DNA of 64,000 bases. Source: Leptospira terpstrae serovar Hualin str. LT 11-33 = ATCC 700639. GTDB lineage: Bacteria; Spirochaetota; Leptospiria; Leptospirales; Leptospiraceae. Location: the NCBI RefSeq assembly GCF_000332495.1, contig NZ_AOGW02000010.1, forward strand, positions 955,420-1,019,419, given 5' to 3'. A model generated the notes under the pieces. That model did no database searches and was not told the origin of the DNA. It saw only the letters and a list, made by a program, of their open reading frames with translations. Shown here piece by piece: positions 10,793-20,379 of this stretch. The translations under genes and the position numbers were made by a program. The number at the start of each line of letters is the position of its first letter. Positions within the stretch are counted from its first letter, which is position 1.

Positions 10793-11482
10793 TTAACCGC
10801 TCACCCAACGATAACCGATTCCTGGTTCTGTGAGAAGAAAGTGCGGGCTACTCGGCGAATCTTCAATTTTTTTTCTGAGTTGCGTGATATGAACTCGTAA
10901 GGAATTCATTTCATTGAGGGCCTGATCTCCCCAGATTTTTTTTATCAATACATCATGAGTGATCACCTTACCAGAGTTTTTAATTAGAAAGGTGAGAATT
11001 TGAAATTCGGTTGGTGTCAATCGAATCTGAATGTTGTTTTTGATTACTTGGTAGTTAATAAAATCCACTACTAAGTTTTCTTTTTCCCAATTGGATGGTG
11101 CCTCTTCTGCCGGAAGTCTCCGCAATGCGGTTCGAATTCTTGCCAAAAGTTCTCCCATACTAAAGGGTTTGGTAATATAATCATCGGCACCAGAGTCAAG
11201 TAAGGCAATCTTATCTTCTTCAGAACTCATAACAGATAAAACTATAAAAGGGATTTCAGAAAATGTTCTTACTTCGTTGATTACCTCTAAACCACTGCCA
11301 TCAGGTAACTGCAAATCGAGTAAAACAAGTTTTGGCGAGTGTAAAGCTACAGATTCAATCGCTTCTTTTTTAGAAATTGCTTCTATGGTTTGGTATCCTT
11401 TTGCCTCAAGTGCAACGCGTAACATTTTTCTGATGGCACTATCGTCATCCACAAGAAGGATCAAATCTTTCTGCATAGACAT
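10793..11482 (-). CDS. kdpE: KdpE, potassium-responsive response regulator
   Basis: OmpR/PhoB-family DNA-binding response regulator, the partner of KdpD, which activates kdp transcription when K+ is scarce. The receiver domain covers about residues 5-120, with the acidic pocket LVDDD (Asp12-14), phospho-acceptor Asp56 in LVLLDLQLPDG, and Lys105 in ITKPFS. A winged-helix effector domain follows (LTPTEFQILTFLIKNSGKV...HITQLRKKIEDSP...EPGIGYRW). Length (229 aa) is typical. It starts 6 bp after the kdpD stop. The porin gene follows after a 145-bp gap that contains a putative binding box for this protein. Confidence 0.95.
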   Translation of the reverse strand: MSMQKDLILLVDDDSAIRKMLRVALEAKGYQTIEAISKKEAIESVALHSPKLVLLDLQLPDGSGLEVINEVRTFSEIPFIVLSVMSSEEDKIALLDSGADDYITKPFSMGELLARIRTALRRLPAEEAPSNWEKENLVVDFINYQVIKNNIQIRLTPTEFQILTFLIKNSGKVITHDVLIKKIWGDQALNEMNSLRVHITQLRKKIEDSPSSPHFLLTEPGIGYRWVSG

Positions 11483-11488
11483 TCTTTA

Positions 11489-14065
11489 CTATACAGAATA
11501 CGGCATGTCAATGAGAAAGCATGCCCCTCCTTCCTTACGATTCATCGCCTCGATGGTTCCCCCGTGTAATTCGATGATAGATTTAGATATAGCAAGCCCA
11601 AGTCCTGTACCAATTTTTCCAGAAGATTCGCCCCTATAAAACTTTTGGAAAATACGAGAAGAATCTAGCGGTAGGCCATTCCCATTGTCTTCTACGGTCC
11701 ACCGGATACTCTCTCCTTCCTTTTTTAAAGAGATCCAAATGACTGATCCGGATGGAGTATACAAACAAGCGTTATACAATAAATTGAATATCGCATGGGT
11801 AAAAAGGACTCGGTCAAGATCAACAGGGAAATCACAATCATTCAAATGAACCTTTATGGAATGGTTTACCTTATTTTTCCCCAAAAAAGAAATAGAATCT
11901 TGAATGATATCGGAAGGATAAACTTTTTCCTTTTTCAATGTTAAATAACCTGATTCAATGCGACTGATATCCAAAAGATTCCCAAGTAACAAATTCAAAA
12001 CAAGAGAACTTTCCTGAATTTCTTCCAATAAACTCTTTCTCGCAACAGGATCCGCATCAATTTCCGGATCGAGTAAAGCAGAGGCAGAACCCCTAATTGA
12101 AGTTAGTGGAGTTTTCAATTCATGTGAAAGAGAATTAAAAATTAAATTGTATAATTTTTCCGATTCTTTTAATAAAAAATTTTTCCTAGAATCTTCAGAT
12201 AAAATATCGCGATCAAGAGCCAATGCCACTTGATTTGCCACCGTGTTTAAAAGTATTTCCTGTTCCAAACTAGGTTGTTCTGTGGCCTTCACATTGATCA
12301 CTCCCGTTATCCCTCCGGGAGAAAGAAGTGGATAGAAAGTTGTTTGCGATAAAGACAAAGTTTCAGTGTACATCCCTGCTGGTTTCCCATTTTTAATGGT
12401 CCAAGAGGCGACTGCTAAATCTTTCGAATCTGTAATCGCAGGAGTAAACTCACCTCCTTGGTAAAAGTGAAGATTGACTGGGAATGGAAAGATTCTATTA
12501 AAAAAGGAATCTCCTGTTTTAATAATTTCTGAAGCAGAGGATGCCTTTGATAAATTTTGAGTGAGTTCATAAAGAATCGAAAGTTTTTCTTCTCTTGACC
12601 TCAGTTTTGTTTCATTTTTTTTAAGTCGTGCGGTGAGCCCCCCGTTAATCAATGCGATCAACATAAAGATAATAAACATCAAAGCATCTTCTAACTTGGA
12701 AATATAAAAAGTATAAAGCGGGGGAATAAATAAAAAATTCCAAAAACAAGCAGATAAAATAGCAGCAAGGAGTACCGGACCACGACTAAAAAACATACCA
12801 AGCAGGGCCACGTAAAACAAATACAAAATCGATATTGTCCAATATCCAATATAGGAAATTAAAAGCTGATTGAATAAGGTAACAAGGGACGTGAGAGCAA
12901 CTATGGATGCATATTGCCGAATTCCAGAAGAAGGGATTAATTTTTTATAAAAGTCAAATTGAAACGGTCTCTCATCTTCAAAGGGAACAATGATTACTTC
13001 CACATTTCGAATTTGTTTAATGATTTTTGTTGAAATATCCTTTTGGAATGGATTTGAAAAAAAACGTTTTTTGGATCCACCGATCACCAAACGATGGATG
13101 TGTTTTTCTTGAACTGCGGCCAAAATTCCCACAACCGGATCCGATTCAAACGAATGGACCACTTCAGCCCCTAACTCTTTTGCAAATCGAATATGGGATC
13201 GAATCGAATTGGCAAAATCTAAATTTCGATCTTCTTCATTTTCTGAAAAAACCGCAAACAATTCAGAGTTTCTCTCAAGAGACAATCTTTTTGCATTTCG
13301 AAGGAGAGTTTTCGAATGAGGACTGGCTGAAATGGCAACCATTATCCTTTCTCTTCCTTGGGGCATTCTTTTTTCTACATACTTTGCGGTGTAAGTCAAA
13401 GACAATTCCCGAAGATATGTAAGATTTTCTTTGCGGAAAAAGTTTTCCTTGGCTGCGATTATTTTTTCAGGTATATATACTTTTCCTTCAGAAAGCCGTT
13501 TCAACAATTCATCCGGAATAATATCAATTAACACGAGTTCGTCTGCTCTTTCTAAAATACCATCGGGGATAGTTTCTTTTACTGGGCTTTGGATGATTTT
13601 TTCGACTGAATCCACTTGGCTCTCTAAATGTTGCACATTCACAGTGGAAAGGACATGAATACCGGCATCCAGTAGTGTAAAAATATCTTGGTATCTTTTT
13701 TTATTGACTGAGCCAGGAATATTCGTATGAGCTAGTTCATCAACAAGCACATAACTTGGTCTCTCTTTAAGAATGTTTTCCACATCCATTTCTTCCCAAA
13801 CCTTTCCCCGATATTCAATTTTTTTCAGGGGAATCCATTCAAGACCATCTACTAATGCTTTGGTATCTGGTCTTCCGTGGCTTTCGACTACACCAATCCG
13901 AACATCTTCTCCTTCTTCTTTCAAGTGATGGGCTTCGGTTAACATGGCATAGGTTTTACCAACACCAGGAGACATTCCAAAATATACTTTCAAGAATCCT
14001 TTTTTCTTTGGTTCTTCTTGGTTAGCAAGTGATAGAAAATCTTCAGGACGTTTTCCTTCATTCAT
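11489..14065 (-). CDS. kdpD: KdpD, osmosensitive K+ channel histidine kinase
   Basis: Inner-membrane sensor kinase that phosphorylates KdpE. Domains in order: the cytoplasmic KdpD sensor domain with Walker A GMSPGVGKT (residues 30-38) and VLVDELAHTN; a universal-stress-protein-like segment (RIMVAISASPHSK); a four-helix DUF4118 membrane block (about residues 380-490); a GAF-like region; a HisKA dimerisation domain with SHELKTPLTS (His648); and an HATPase with DNGNGLPLD and GTGLGLAISKSI. Length (858 aa) is near the E. coli protein. It overlaps the kdpC stop by 8 nt, which suggests translational coupling, and all catalytic motifs are intact. Confidence 0.96.
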   Translation of the reverse strand: MNEGKRPEDFLSLANQEEPKKKGFLKVYFGMSPGVGKTYAMLTEAHHLKEEGEDVRIGVVESHGRPDTKALVDGLEWIPLKKIEYRGKVWEEMDVENILKERPSYVLVDELAHTNIPGSVNKKRYQDIFTLLDAGIHVLSTVNVQHLESQVDSVEKIIQSPVKETIPDGILERADELVLIDIIPDELLKRLSEGKVYIPEKIIAAKENFFRKENLTYLRELSLTYTAKYVEKRMPQGRERIMVAISASPHSKTLLRNAKRLSLERNSELFAVFSENEEDRNLDFANSIRSHIRFAKELGAEVVHSFESDPVVGILAAVQEKHIHRLVIGGSKKRFFSNPFQKDISTKIIKQIRNVEVIIVPFEDERPFQFDFYKKLIPSSGIRQYASIVALTSLVTLFNQLLISYIGYWTISILYLFYVALLGMFFSRGPVLLAAILSACFWNFLFIPPLYTFYISKLEDALMFIIFMLIALINGGLTARLKKNETKLRSREEKLSILYELTQNLSKASSASEIIKTGDSFFNRIFPFPVNLHFYQGGEFTPAITDSKDLAVASWTIKNGKPAGMYTETLSLSQTTFYPLLSPGGITGVINVKATEQPSLEQEILLNTVANQVALALDRDILSEDSRKNFLLKESEKLYNLIFNSLSHELKTPLTSIRGSASALLDPEIDADPVARKSLLEEIQESSLVLNLLLGNLLDISRIESGYLTLKKEKVYPSDIIQDSISFLGKNKVNHSIKVHLNDCDFPVDLDRVLFTHAIFNLLYNACLYTPSGSVIWISLKKEGESIRWTVEDNGNGLPLDSSRIFQKFYRGESSGKIGTGLGLAISKSIIELHGGTIEAMNRKEGGACFLIDMPYSV

Positions 14066-14636
14066 GATTCATTTGTATCCAGGATAGATTTAATTGATTC
14101 ACATTAACCCGTTCTCGTCCTATAAAACCGAAGAGAGGGTATTCAGTGTTTTTTTGAATTAATTCATTGATCATACTGGAAGGAATTCCCCTTTCTTTTT
14201 GAATCAATTGTGCCTGTTCCAAGGCGCAAGGAACCGATATATGTGGATCTAACCCTGAAGCAGATGTATAAAGTAACTCCAAACATTTTTCAATAGAAAT
14301 CCCATCATTTTCTAATTCTTTTTTGCGTTCTTCAACTAAGTTTTTTAATTCTAAGCTAGAAGGACTTAAATTAGAAGCACCACTTGGCAAGGTTGCGTAA
14401 CTTAGGGCACTCGGACGATAACGAAACATTGATTTCGCTGAAACTTGTTGTGCCAGTAATTCAGAGCCAACCACTTTTCCATATGACACCAATACACTTC
14501 CGTTTGCTTTGAAAGGGAAAAATGATTGTGCAAGCCCAGTGATAGATAATGGGTATAATAATCCAAAAACTAACAATGACAAAAAAATAAATCGGATCGC
14601 GATTTCCCATTGGTTTGATGCTTCATTCGATTTCAT
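14058..14636 (-). CDS. kdpC: KdpC, K+-transporting ATPase subunit C
   Basis: Small single-span subunit that stabilises the KdpABC complex and supports ATP binding by KdpB. One hydrophobic N-terminal helix (IAIRFIFLSLLVFGLLYPLSITGLAQ) is followed by a periplasmic domain with FRYRPSALSYATLPSGASNLSPSS and, near the C-terminus, ASGLDPHISVPCALEQA. The usual family motif there is SGLDPHIS. The 192-residue length matches the family. Its ATG overlaps the kdpB stop by one base (TAATG) and its stop overlaps kdpD, so the operon is tightly coupled. Confidence 0.95.
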   Translation of the reverse strand: MKSNEASNQWEIAIRFIFLSLLVFGLLYPLSITGLAQSFFPFKANGSVLVSYGKVVGSELLAQQVSAKSMFRYRPSALSYATLPSGASNLSPSSLELKNLVEERKKELENDGISIEKCLELLYTSASGLDPHISVPCALEQAQLIQKERGIPSSMINELIQKNTEYPLFGFIGRERVNVNQLNLSWIQMNHE

Positions 14637-16687
14637 TAAAATCCTCCAGCTAAAATTAGGTCGATGAGTTTGATTCCGAAAAAAGGTAAAATCATTCCTC
14701 CCCCTCCATAGATCATCACATTTCGAAACAATGCTTCGTCAGGTGACTTAGGTACATACTTCACACCACGGAGTGATAAAGGGATGAGAGCCGGGATTAT
14801 CAAAGCATTAAAGATAACGGCAGATAAAATGGCATTATCGGGATTTGATAAATTCATAATATTCAAGGGAGCTAATGGTACAAACAGAGCCGGAAGGATT
14901 GCAAAGTATTTAGCAATGTCATTGGCAATACTGAATGTCGTGAGTGCTCCCCTAGTCATAAGGAGTTGTTTTCCAATTTCAACTATTTCTATGAGTTTAC
15001 TCGGATTACTATCCAGATCAATCATATTGCCAGCTTCTCTGGCAGTTTGTGTTCCCGTATTCATTGCAACACCTACATCGGACTGTGCAAGAGCTGGAGC
15101 ATCGTTTGTTCCATCCCCAATCATTGCAACCAAATATCCATTAGCTTGCTCTTCTCGAATTCGATTTAGTTTTGCCTCAGGAGTTGCCTCTGCAATAAAA
15201 TCATCTACACCAGCTTCTGCTGCTATGGCTGCTGCAGTGAGAGGATTGTCTCCAGTGATCATCACGGTTCGGATTCCCATCCTTCTTAAATAAGCAAAAC
15301 GTTCCTTGAGTCCTCCTTTCACAATATCTTTTAACTCGATGATGCCAAGCAATTGGTTTCCTTCAGAAACAAGAATTGGTGTGCTTCCCTTTCTTGAAAC
15401 TTCATCCGAAACCATTTGCATTTGTTGAGGAATTGTTCCCCCGAGAGATTCAATATGTTTTCGAATCGCATCAAAAGCACCCTTTCTAATATTTCTAATT
15501 TTTTTTCCATTTTCCGAAATCTCAACTCCACTCATACGCGTGGATGCTGAAAATGGAATCCATTTTACTTCTAAAGACTTTAGGTTTCTTTCACGAATCG
15601 CATATCGTTGTTTTGCGAGAATGACAATGGATCTCCCTTCTGGAGTTTCATCTGATAGTGATGAAAGTTGTGCGGCATCTGCCAACTCTTCTTCAGTAAT
15701 CCCTTCGGATGGAAAAAATTGATTCGCTTCCCTATTTCCAAGTGTAATCGTACCGGTTTTATCCAATAACAGAACATGGATATCTCCCGCCGCTTCCACT
15801 GCTTTTCCACTTTTAGCAATGACATTATAACGAATCAATCGCTCCATACCGGAGATTCCAATAGCACTTAAGAGAGCAGCAATTGTCGTTGGGATCAAAC
15901 AAACAAAAAGTGCGAGCCATACCGAGAAATTAAAATTCCAATTTTGACCGATTTCATTGCCTACAAATTTTGCAATGGGAACCAAAGATAAAACACCTAA
16001 AAGGAAAAGTATCGTAAGAGCAAAAAGAACAATGCCAAGAGCAATTTCATTTGGTGTTTTTTGTCTTGAGGCTCCTTCAATCATACCAATCATTTTATCG
16101 ATAAAACTTTCTCCAGGTTTTGTTGTGATTTTAACATATAAATAATCAGAAATCACACGTGTCCCACCTGTTACTGCAGACCTGTCACCACCACTCTCTC
16201 GGATGACGGGAGCCGATTCCCCTGTCACAGCAGATTCATCCACACTAGCAATTCCAGAAATCACTTCTCCATCACCAGGAATTGTAAACCCTGCCTCAAC
16301 AAAAACAATATCATTGATTTTTAATTCGTTTGATGGTGTTTCAGTGAATACTTTGTCCCCAACTGACTCTACTTTTTTTGACATTGTTGAAGATCTAGTT
16401 TTTCTTAAACTATCAGCTCTTGCTTTCCCTCTACCCTCTGCAATGCTCTCTGCAAAATTAGCAAAGAACAAAGTGAATATAAGCCATAGAAAGATGGGAA
16501 CTTCGTTACGAAATGAAATACCAGCTAACAAATAGTATAGAATTTGTAAAAAGAGAATCAAAGTTCCTATCCAAACAGTGGCCATCACTGGGTTTGAAAA
16601 AGCATTTTTGGGAGAAAACTTTTGCAGTGAATTCCAGAAAGAAGTATTCAAAAGTTCTTTAGATATCATATTATTAGAATTTACCAT
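14636..16687 (-). CDS. kdpB: KdpB, P-type ATPase subunit of the K+ pump
   Basis: Catalytic subunit that hydrolyses ATP to drive K+ uptake through KdpA. Visible P-type ATPase motifs are the actuator TGES ([11 protein letters not shown], containing the serine that is inhibited by phosphorylation in E. coli), phosphorylation site DKTGTIT with Asp309, [14 protein letters not shown], and the hinge [14 protein letters not shown]. Membrane helices flank these regions. Length (683 aa) is almost the same as E. coli KdpB. An AGAGGA Shine-Dalgarno sequence 4 nt before this ATG supports the start. It begins 9 bp after the kdpA stop. Confidence 0.97.
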   Translation of the reverse strand: MVNSNNMISKELLNTSFWNSLQKFSPKNAFSNPVMATVWIGTLILFLQILYYLLAGISFRNEVPIFLWLIFTLFFANFAESIAEGRGKARADSLRKTRSSTMSKKVESVGDKVFTETPSNELKINDIVFVEAGFTIPGDGEVISGIASVDESAVTGESAPVIRESGGDRSAVTGGTRVISDYLYVKITTKPGESFIDKMIGMIEGASRQKTPNEIALGIVLFALTILFLLGVLSLVPIAKFVGNEIGQNWNFNFSVWLALFVCLIPTTIAALLSAIGISGMERLIRYNVIAKSGKAVEAAGDIHVLLLDKTGTITLGNREANQFFPSEGITEEELADAAQLSSLSDETPEGRSIVILAKQRYAIRERNLKSLEVKWIPFSASTRMSGVEISENGKKIRNIRKGAFDAIRKHIESLGGTIPQQMQMVSDEVSRKGSTPILVSEGNQLLGIIELKDIVKGGLKERFAYLRRMGIRTVMITGDNPLTAAAIAAEAGVDDFIAEATPEAKLNRIREEQANGYLVAMIGDGTNDAPALAQSDVGVAMNTGTQTAREAGNMIDLDSNPSKLIEIVEIGKQLLMTRGALTTFSIANDIAKYFAILPALFVPLAPLNIMNLSNPDNAILSAVIFNALIIPALIPLSLRGVKYVPKSPDEALFRNVMIYGGGGMILPFFGIKLIDLILAGGF

Positions 16688-16696
16688 ACATTCCTC

Positions 16697-18334
16697 TTAA
16701 AAGAAAATTCCGTTCTCTATCATTATGTGCTCCAAGATCGGGCCTAATGCTAAAACGGGAAAAAAAGACAAACCACAAACAACTAGGATCACACTGAAAA
16801 CTAGGAATCCAAACAACATTGTGTCCAATTGAAAGTTTCCTTCTGAAGATTTGGTCGTGATTTTTCCACCCAAACTGCCAGCGACCAAAACTACTGCATA
16901 AATTACACTAAAACGTCCAACTAACATAGATAATCCTAAAGATAAATTTCCCCAAATGGTATCAGCAGAAAATCCAGCAAAAGCAGAACCGTTATTTCCA
17001 GCAGCAGAACTGTAAGCATACAAGATTTGTGATAAGGCATGAGGTCCTTTTGCCGAATAACCCGATTCCAAAAATATCGTAATTGTGGTTCCTGCTAAAA
17101 TGCAAACCGTAGGTGCAAGGATTCCGAAAAGAGTCCATTGAATCTCATAACTACCAATTTTTTTCCCAAAGTATTCTGGAGTTCGTCCTGTCATAAGTCC
17201 CGATAAAAACACGGTGAGGATTAAGAATAAAAACATTCCATACATACCGGTGCCTACTCCTCCAAAGATAATCTCACCTAACATCATTTGGAATATAGCT
17301 ATCCCTCCTGCAAGTGGTGAATAACTATCATGCATGGAATTGACTGAACCATTGGAAGCTGCGGTTGTAGATGATAACCAAAGAGTAGATTCAGTTAATG
17401 AAAATCTAAATTCTTTGCCTTCCCAGAATCCCGAATGATTCCATTCGGAATAAAAAACACCAAGAAACCCGAGTATAAAAAAAGCCAACATCACAAAGAA
17501 AATTACCCAAGCGTGGCGAAAGGAATTTGTGATTTTGCCGTATAAAAATACGCAAGAAGCTGGCAAAAAGAGAATCGAAAACATTTGAATGAAGTTTGAA
17601 ACTGGAGTTGGATTTTCAAAAGGATGAGCACTATTGACACCAAAAAATCCGCCGCCATTGGTACCAATTTGTTTGATGGCAATTTGTGAAGCCGCAGGTC
17701 CTAACGGAATCGTTAGAGGTTGTCCATCAAATCCCAATGTATGGATCGGTTCTTGAAACGACTGAACAACACCTTGGCCGACTAGAAGTATCGCCACAAA
17801 AAAGGAAATAGGGAAAAGAATATAAAAAGTGGAACGAAATAAATCTTGCCAAAAATTTCCAAATTTAGTGGTTGAAGATGAAACAATTGCTCGACTTACA
17901 AACGTTAATATTGAAATTCCAACGCCTGCACTAAGAAAATTCTGCGGAGTAAGTCCCACCATCTGTGAAAAATTGCTAAGTTGGCTTTCTCCAGAATAGG
18001 CTTGCCAATTGGTATTCGTAATAAAAGAAATTGTTGTATTCAATGCAAGGTCAAAGTCCATCCCTTTGAAACCCAATGAATTCATAGGTAAAAAATTTTG
18101 ATATTTTAGGATTAAAAATAAAATTCCGCCTCCTAAAAGATGAAACACAAACAGACTGTTCAAGTATTGTTTTGGTGTTTGCGATGTGGGCTCACCTGAA
18201 TATAAAAACTTTTGAAACAATCGCTCAAACGGCAAAACTTTTGCATTTAATACAAATGCCATGTAATAGCCGACAAAGGGTGAAACTAGAATTAGTAGCC
18301 CAACAAAAAAAGGGAAATAGAGTAACTCAACCAT
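16697..18334 (-). CDS. kdpA: KdpA, K+-binding channel-like subunit
   Basis: Polytopic inner-membrane subunit, related to the KcsA/Trk fold, that selects and translocates K+. Selectivity-filter-type loops are visible, including IGTNGGGFFGVNSAHPFENP and SAAGNNGSAFAGFS, together with NTNWQAYSGE and GLMTGRTPEYFGKKI. The 545-residue length is close to the E. coli protein. It is the first gene of kdpABCDE-porin. The 96 bp upstream contain tandem CTTAA repeats likely to be the KdpE site, and no kdpF-sized reading frame with a convincing membrane helix was recognised there. Confidence 0.97.
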   Translation of the reverse strand: MVELLYFPFFVGLLILVSPFVGYYMAFVLNAKVLPFERLFQKFLYSGEPTSQTPKQYLNSLFVFHLLGGGILFLILKYQNFLPMNSLGFKGMDFDLALNTTISFITNTNWQAYSGESQLSNFSQMVGLTPQNFLSAGVGISILTFVSRAIVSSSTTKFGNFWQDLFRSTFYILFPISFFVAILLVGQGVVQSFQEPIHTLGFDGQPLTIPLGPAASQIAIKQIGTNGGGFFGVNSAHPFENPTPVSNFIQMFSILFLPASCVFLYGKITNSFRHAWVIFFVMLAFFILGFLGVFYSEWNHSGFWEGKEFRFSLTESTLWLSSTTAASNGSVNSMHDSYSPLAGGIAIFQMMLGEIIFGGVGTGMYGMFLFLILTVFLSGLMTGRTPEYFGKKIGSYEIQWTLFGILAPTVCILAGTTITIFLESGYSAKGPHALSQILYAYSSAAGNNGSAFAGFSADTIWGNLSLGLSMLVGRFSVIYAVVLVAGSLGGKITTKSSEGNFQLDTMLFGFLVFSVILVVCGLSFFPVLALGPILEHIMIENGIFF

Positions 18335-18401
18335 AAGGAAATTCTCTCATGATTTACTCTGATCGTAAAGAGTTGGTGTCTTAAGGTAATCGTTTAAGAG
18401 A

Positions 18402-18418
18402 TTAAGAAAAGATTAAGA
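18402..18418 (-). promoter_or_regulatory. Candidate KdpE box upstream of kdpA
   Basis: The minus strand reads TCTTAATCTTTTCTTAA, tandem CTTAA half-sites at 11-bp spacing. Further CTTAA copies lie just downstream at about 18394 and 18381. The box is 67 bp from the kdpA ATG, nearly the same distance as the matching box before the porin gene. KdpE binding is an inference from context and OmpR-family spacing. Confidence 0.65.
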
Positions 18419-18430
18419 TATTGGAAATAT

Positions 18431-19213
18431 TCACCAAGTCGGAAAATACACCACAAGTGCCCATACCAAAATTAGAAAGATAAAAAACAAAACGGAAAAA
18501 ATCCCTTTGGTAAAAAATTCAGAATCCAATGAACCTCGCCAAACAATAAACACAGAATCTTTTGCTAATGGAAATTCTTCCCCATCCCAAATGGGATCTT
18601 GCAAAACAACTCCTCCCGAAAACAAACTTGAAAGGTGACATTTACTATCTTCTTTCGAATAACAAATGGCATATAACAATGGTTTTATGTCTTTTCCTGT
18701 AACAGAACGAATGCGTTTGTATTGAAAACGAATGATAGGTCCATAGACAGAACCACCAGACCTTCGCCGAACAAGAAGTGGAGAACGAAACTCACCGGCA
18801 TCTGTATCATCCAAATAAAAATCTCGTAGATACAAATAACGGTAATTAAGGTTATCTGATACTTCTTCCGGAAGGACATCCATTTTTGAAGTGATCCCCA
18901 AACCATAACCAATGGAATCTCCCAAAAACAAAACAGAATTTCCCCCAGCAAGTAAGGATAAAAAAACAGCGAGTAGAATCTTAAGTCCTGTTCTTTTCGA
19001 AAGGACAATTCCTAAAAACAAAACTGGCAAAAAGAATACAAGGATGACCCAAACAGAAATAGATAGCGGGAAAAAGGCACCAAAGGGGAGTAAAAAAAAT
19101 CCAAAACCCAAAATAAGAGAAAGCCCCGTCCAAAAAATAAATAAGGATGAGGCAGGATCTTCGTTTGGTTCCGGTTTTTTTCTGCTTTGATTTTCAACGA
19201 AACCAACAAACAT
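18431..19213 (-). CDS. Hypothetical membrane protein
   Basis: No family recognised. The 260-residue protein has three closely spaced hydrophobic segments near residues 25-97 and one at the C-terminus (about 238-257). A charged soluble portion of ~140 residues lies between them, so it probably exposes one domain to a single side of the inner membrane. A strong AAAGGAG Shine-Dalgarno sequence, overlapping the stop region of the gene before it, fixes the start. It is the last of three genes separated by 2-3 bp, and their function is probably shared. kdpA begins 96 bp further on with its own regulatory region, so this gene need not be part of the kdp operon. Confidence 0.75.
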   Translation of the reverse strand: MFVGFVENQSRKKPEPNEDPASSLFIFWTGLSLILGFGFFLLPFGAFFPLSISVWVILVFFLPVLFLGIVLSKRTGLKILLAVFLSLLAGGNSVLFLGDSIGYGLGITSKMDVLPEEVSDNLNYRYLYLRDFYLDDTDAGEFRSPLLVRRRSGGSVYGPIIRFQYKRIRSVTGKDIKPLLYAICYSKEDSKCHLSSLFSGGVVLQDPIWDGEEFPLAKDSVFIVWRGSLDSEFFTKGIFSVLFFIFLILVWALVVYFPTW

Positions 19214-19216
19214 CCA

Positions 19217-20377
19217 TTACTCCTTTACTTCAAATGAACTACGAATGGTTTGCCAATAGAGGTCTGCTGTTTCCTTTTCCCTTTTTGGATAAGATAAGGA
19301 AAGAAAGTAACCACGAGGTGCGTTATAAAGATAATACTCTTTCATTTCCATGGCAACCGAATTTCCTATTTCATCCACCTCAGTCCATTCACTCAAATAT
19401 TCCGATTTGGATTCCGACCTTTTAAAACCCAGTTTACGAATCTGGGTGGGAGTAAGGGAACGTAATGAATCCCAAAATTGAAAGTAATTTTTGGTATCAC
19501 GAAGTGGCCTTGATTTATCAAAACTAGAGCCAATGGATAAAATGATTTTTGGAAGATTTTTCTTTTTTTTGCCGGAGGTTTGCAGTTTTAAGGCTTCATC
19601 CCATTCGGTTTGACCCACAGGTAAATAATTAGAGAGAAACTGTACAAAACGTACCATCCGGTAAATGGTATCTCTGTTTTCACCATAGATTCCTAGGCGA
19701 TTCCCAAACAAACCCTCATACCTCAAATTCGCAGAAAACCGAATTCGGTAACGAAAGGACTCTGACTCTAAAACAATTTGTTCTTTTGGTTTCGATTCCC
19801 CAACATAACATCCGTAAGGTTCACTAACCAAATCCAAGGGTATGGTTTGGTCTGACCATTCATTGGCTGCCCTGTTTGTAATTTCATTGGAACGAACAAG
19901 CCACTCTGGGAAAAAACCAGGTTCTTTTTCTAATTTCAATCGATAACAAAGTTGGATCCCTTTTCCAAGAAATACTGCTTCTTTTTCTTTACGGACTTCG
20001 TACAGAGCCTCAAGTTCCTTCGCGGCAATGTCTGCTTCTTCTTTTACCGGAAATTCTTTATAATACTCATCATCGATAAGAAAACGCATCTTGCCCGAAG
20101 GTGTGACCAAATAATTCCGACCATGGGCATCTTTTTTTTTGACCGTAGATTGTTTGTTTTTAAATTCAGAAAGGAACCTATGGAAACTACGGCTCTCCTC
20201 TTCTTCTGCATCAGGAATCCAAGGTTTTTGTAATAAAGGATCCACAATGACTTTAGTATTTGGTTCTGGTTTTACAAAAGAAGCGGGGATAAAAAAAAGA
20301 ATGAGCAAGATTCCAATTTTTACTTTTTTATCTATATTTGTTTTTAGAAATCGAAGAGAGTGGTTCTCCCCTGACAT
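19217..20377 (-). CDS. Hypothetical exported or anchored protein
   Basis: No domain recognised. An N-terminal hydrophobic segment at about residues 20-36 (VKIGILLILFFIPASFV), after a basic stretch, indicates export or anchoring. The remainder is a mixed soluble domain rich in Lys, Glu and aromatic residues, with SGKMRFLIDDEYYKEFPVKE and, near the end, LYNAPRGYFLSLSYPKREKE. It starts 2 bp after the stop of the gene upstream and ends 3 bp before the membrane protein downstream, so the three are almost certainly co-transcribed. Confidence 0.75.
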   Translation of the reverse strand: MSGENHSLRFLKTNIDKKVKIGILLILFFIPASFVKPEPNTKVIVDPLLQKPWIPDAEEEESRSFHRFLSEFKNKQSTVKKKDAHGRNYLVTPSGKMRFLIDDEYYKEFPVKEEADIAAKELEALYEVRKEKEAVFLGKGIQLCYRLKLEKEPGFFPEWLVRSNEITNRAANEWSDQTIPLDLVSEPYGCYVGESKPKEQIVLESESFRYRIRFSANLRYEGLFGNRLGIYGENRDTIYRMVRFVQFLSNYLPVGQTEWDEALKLQTSGKKKKNLPKIILSIGSSFDKSRPLRDTKNYFQFWDSLRSLTPTQIRKLGFKRSESKSEYLSEWTEVDEIGNSVAMEMKEYYLYNAPRGYFLSLSYPKREKETADLYWQTIRSSFEVKE

Positions 20378-20379
20378 CG

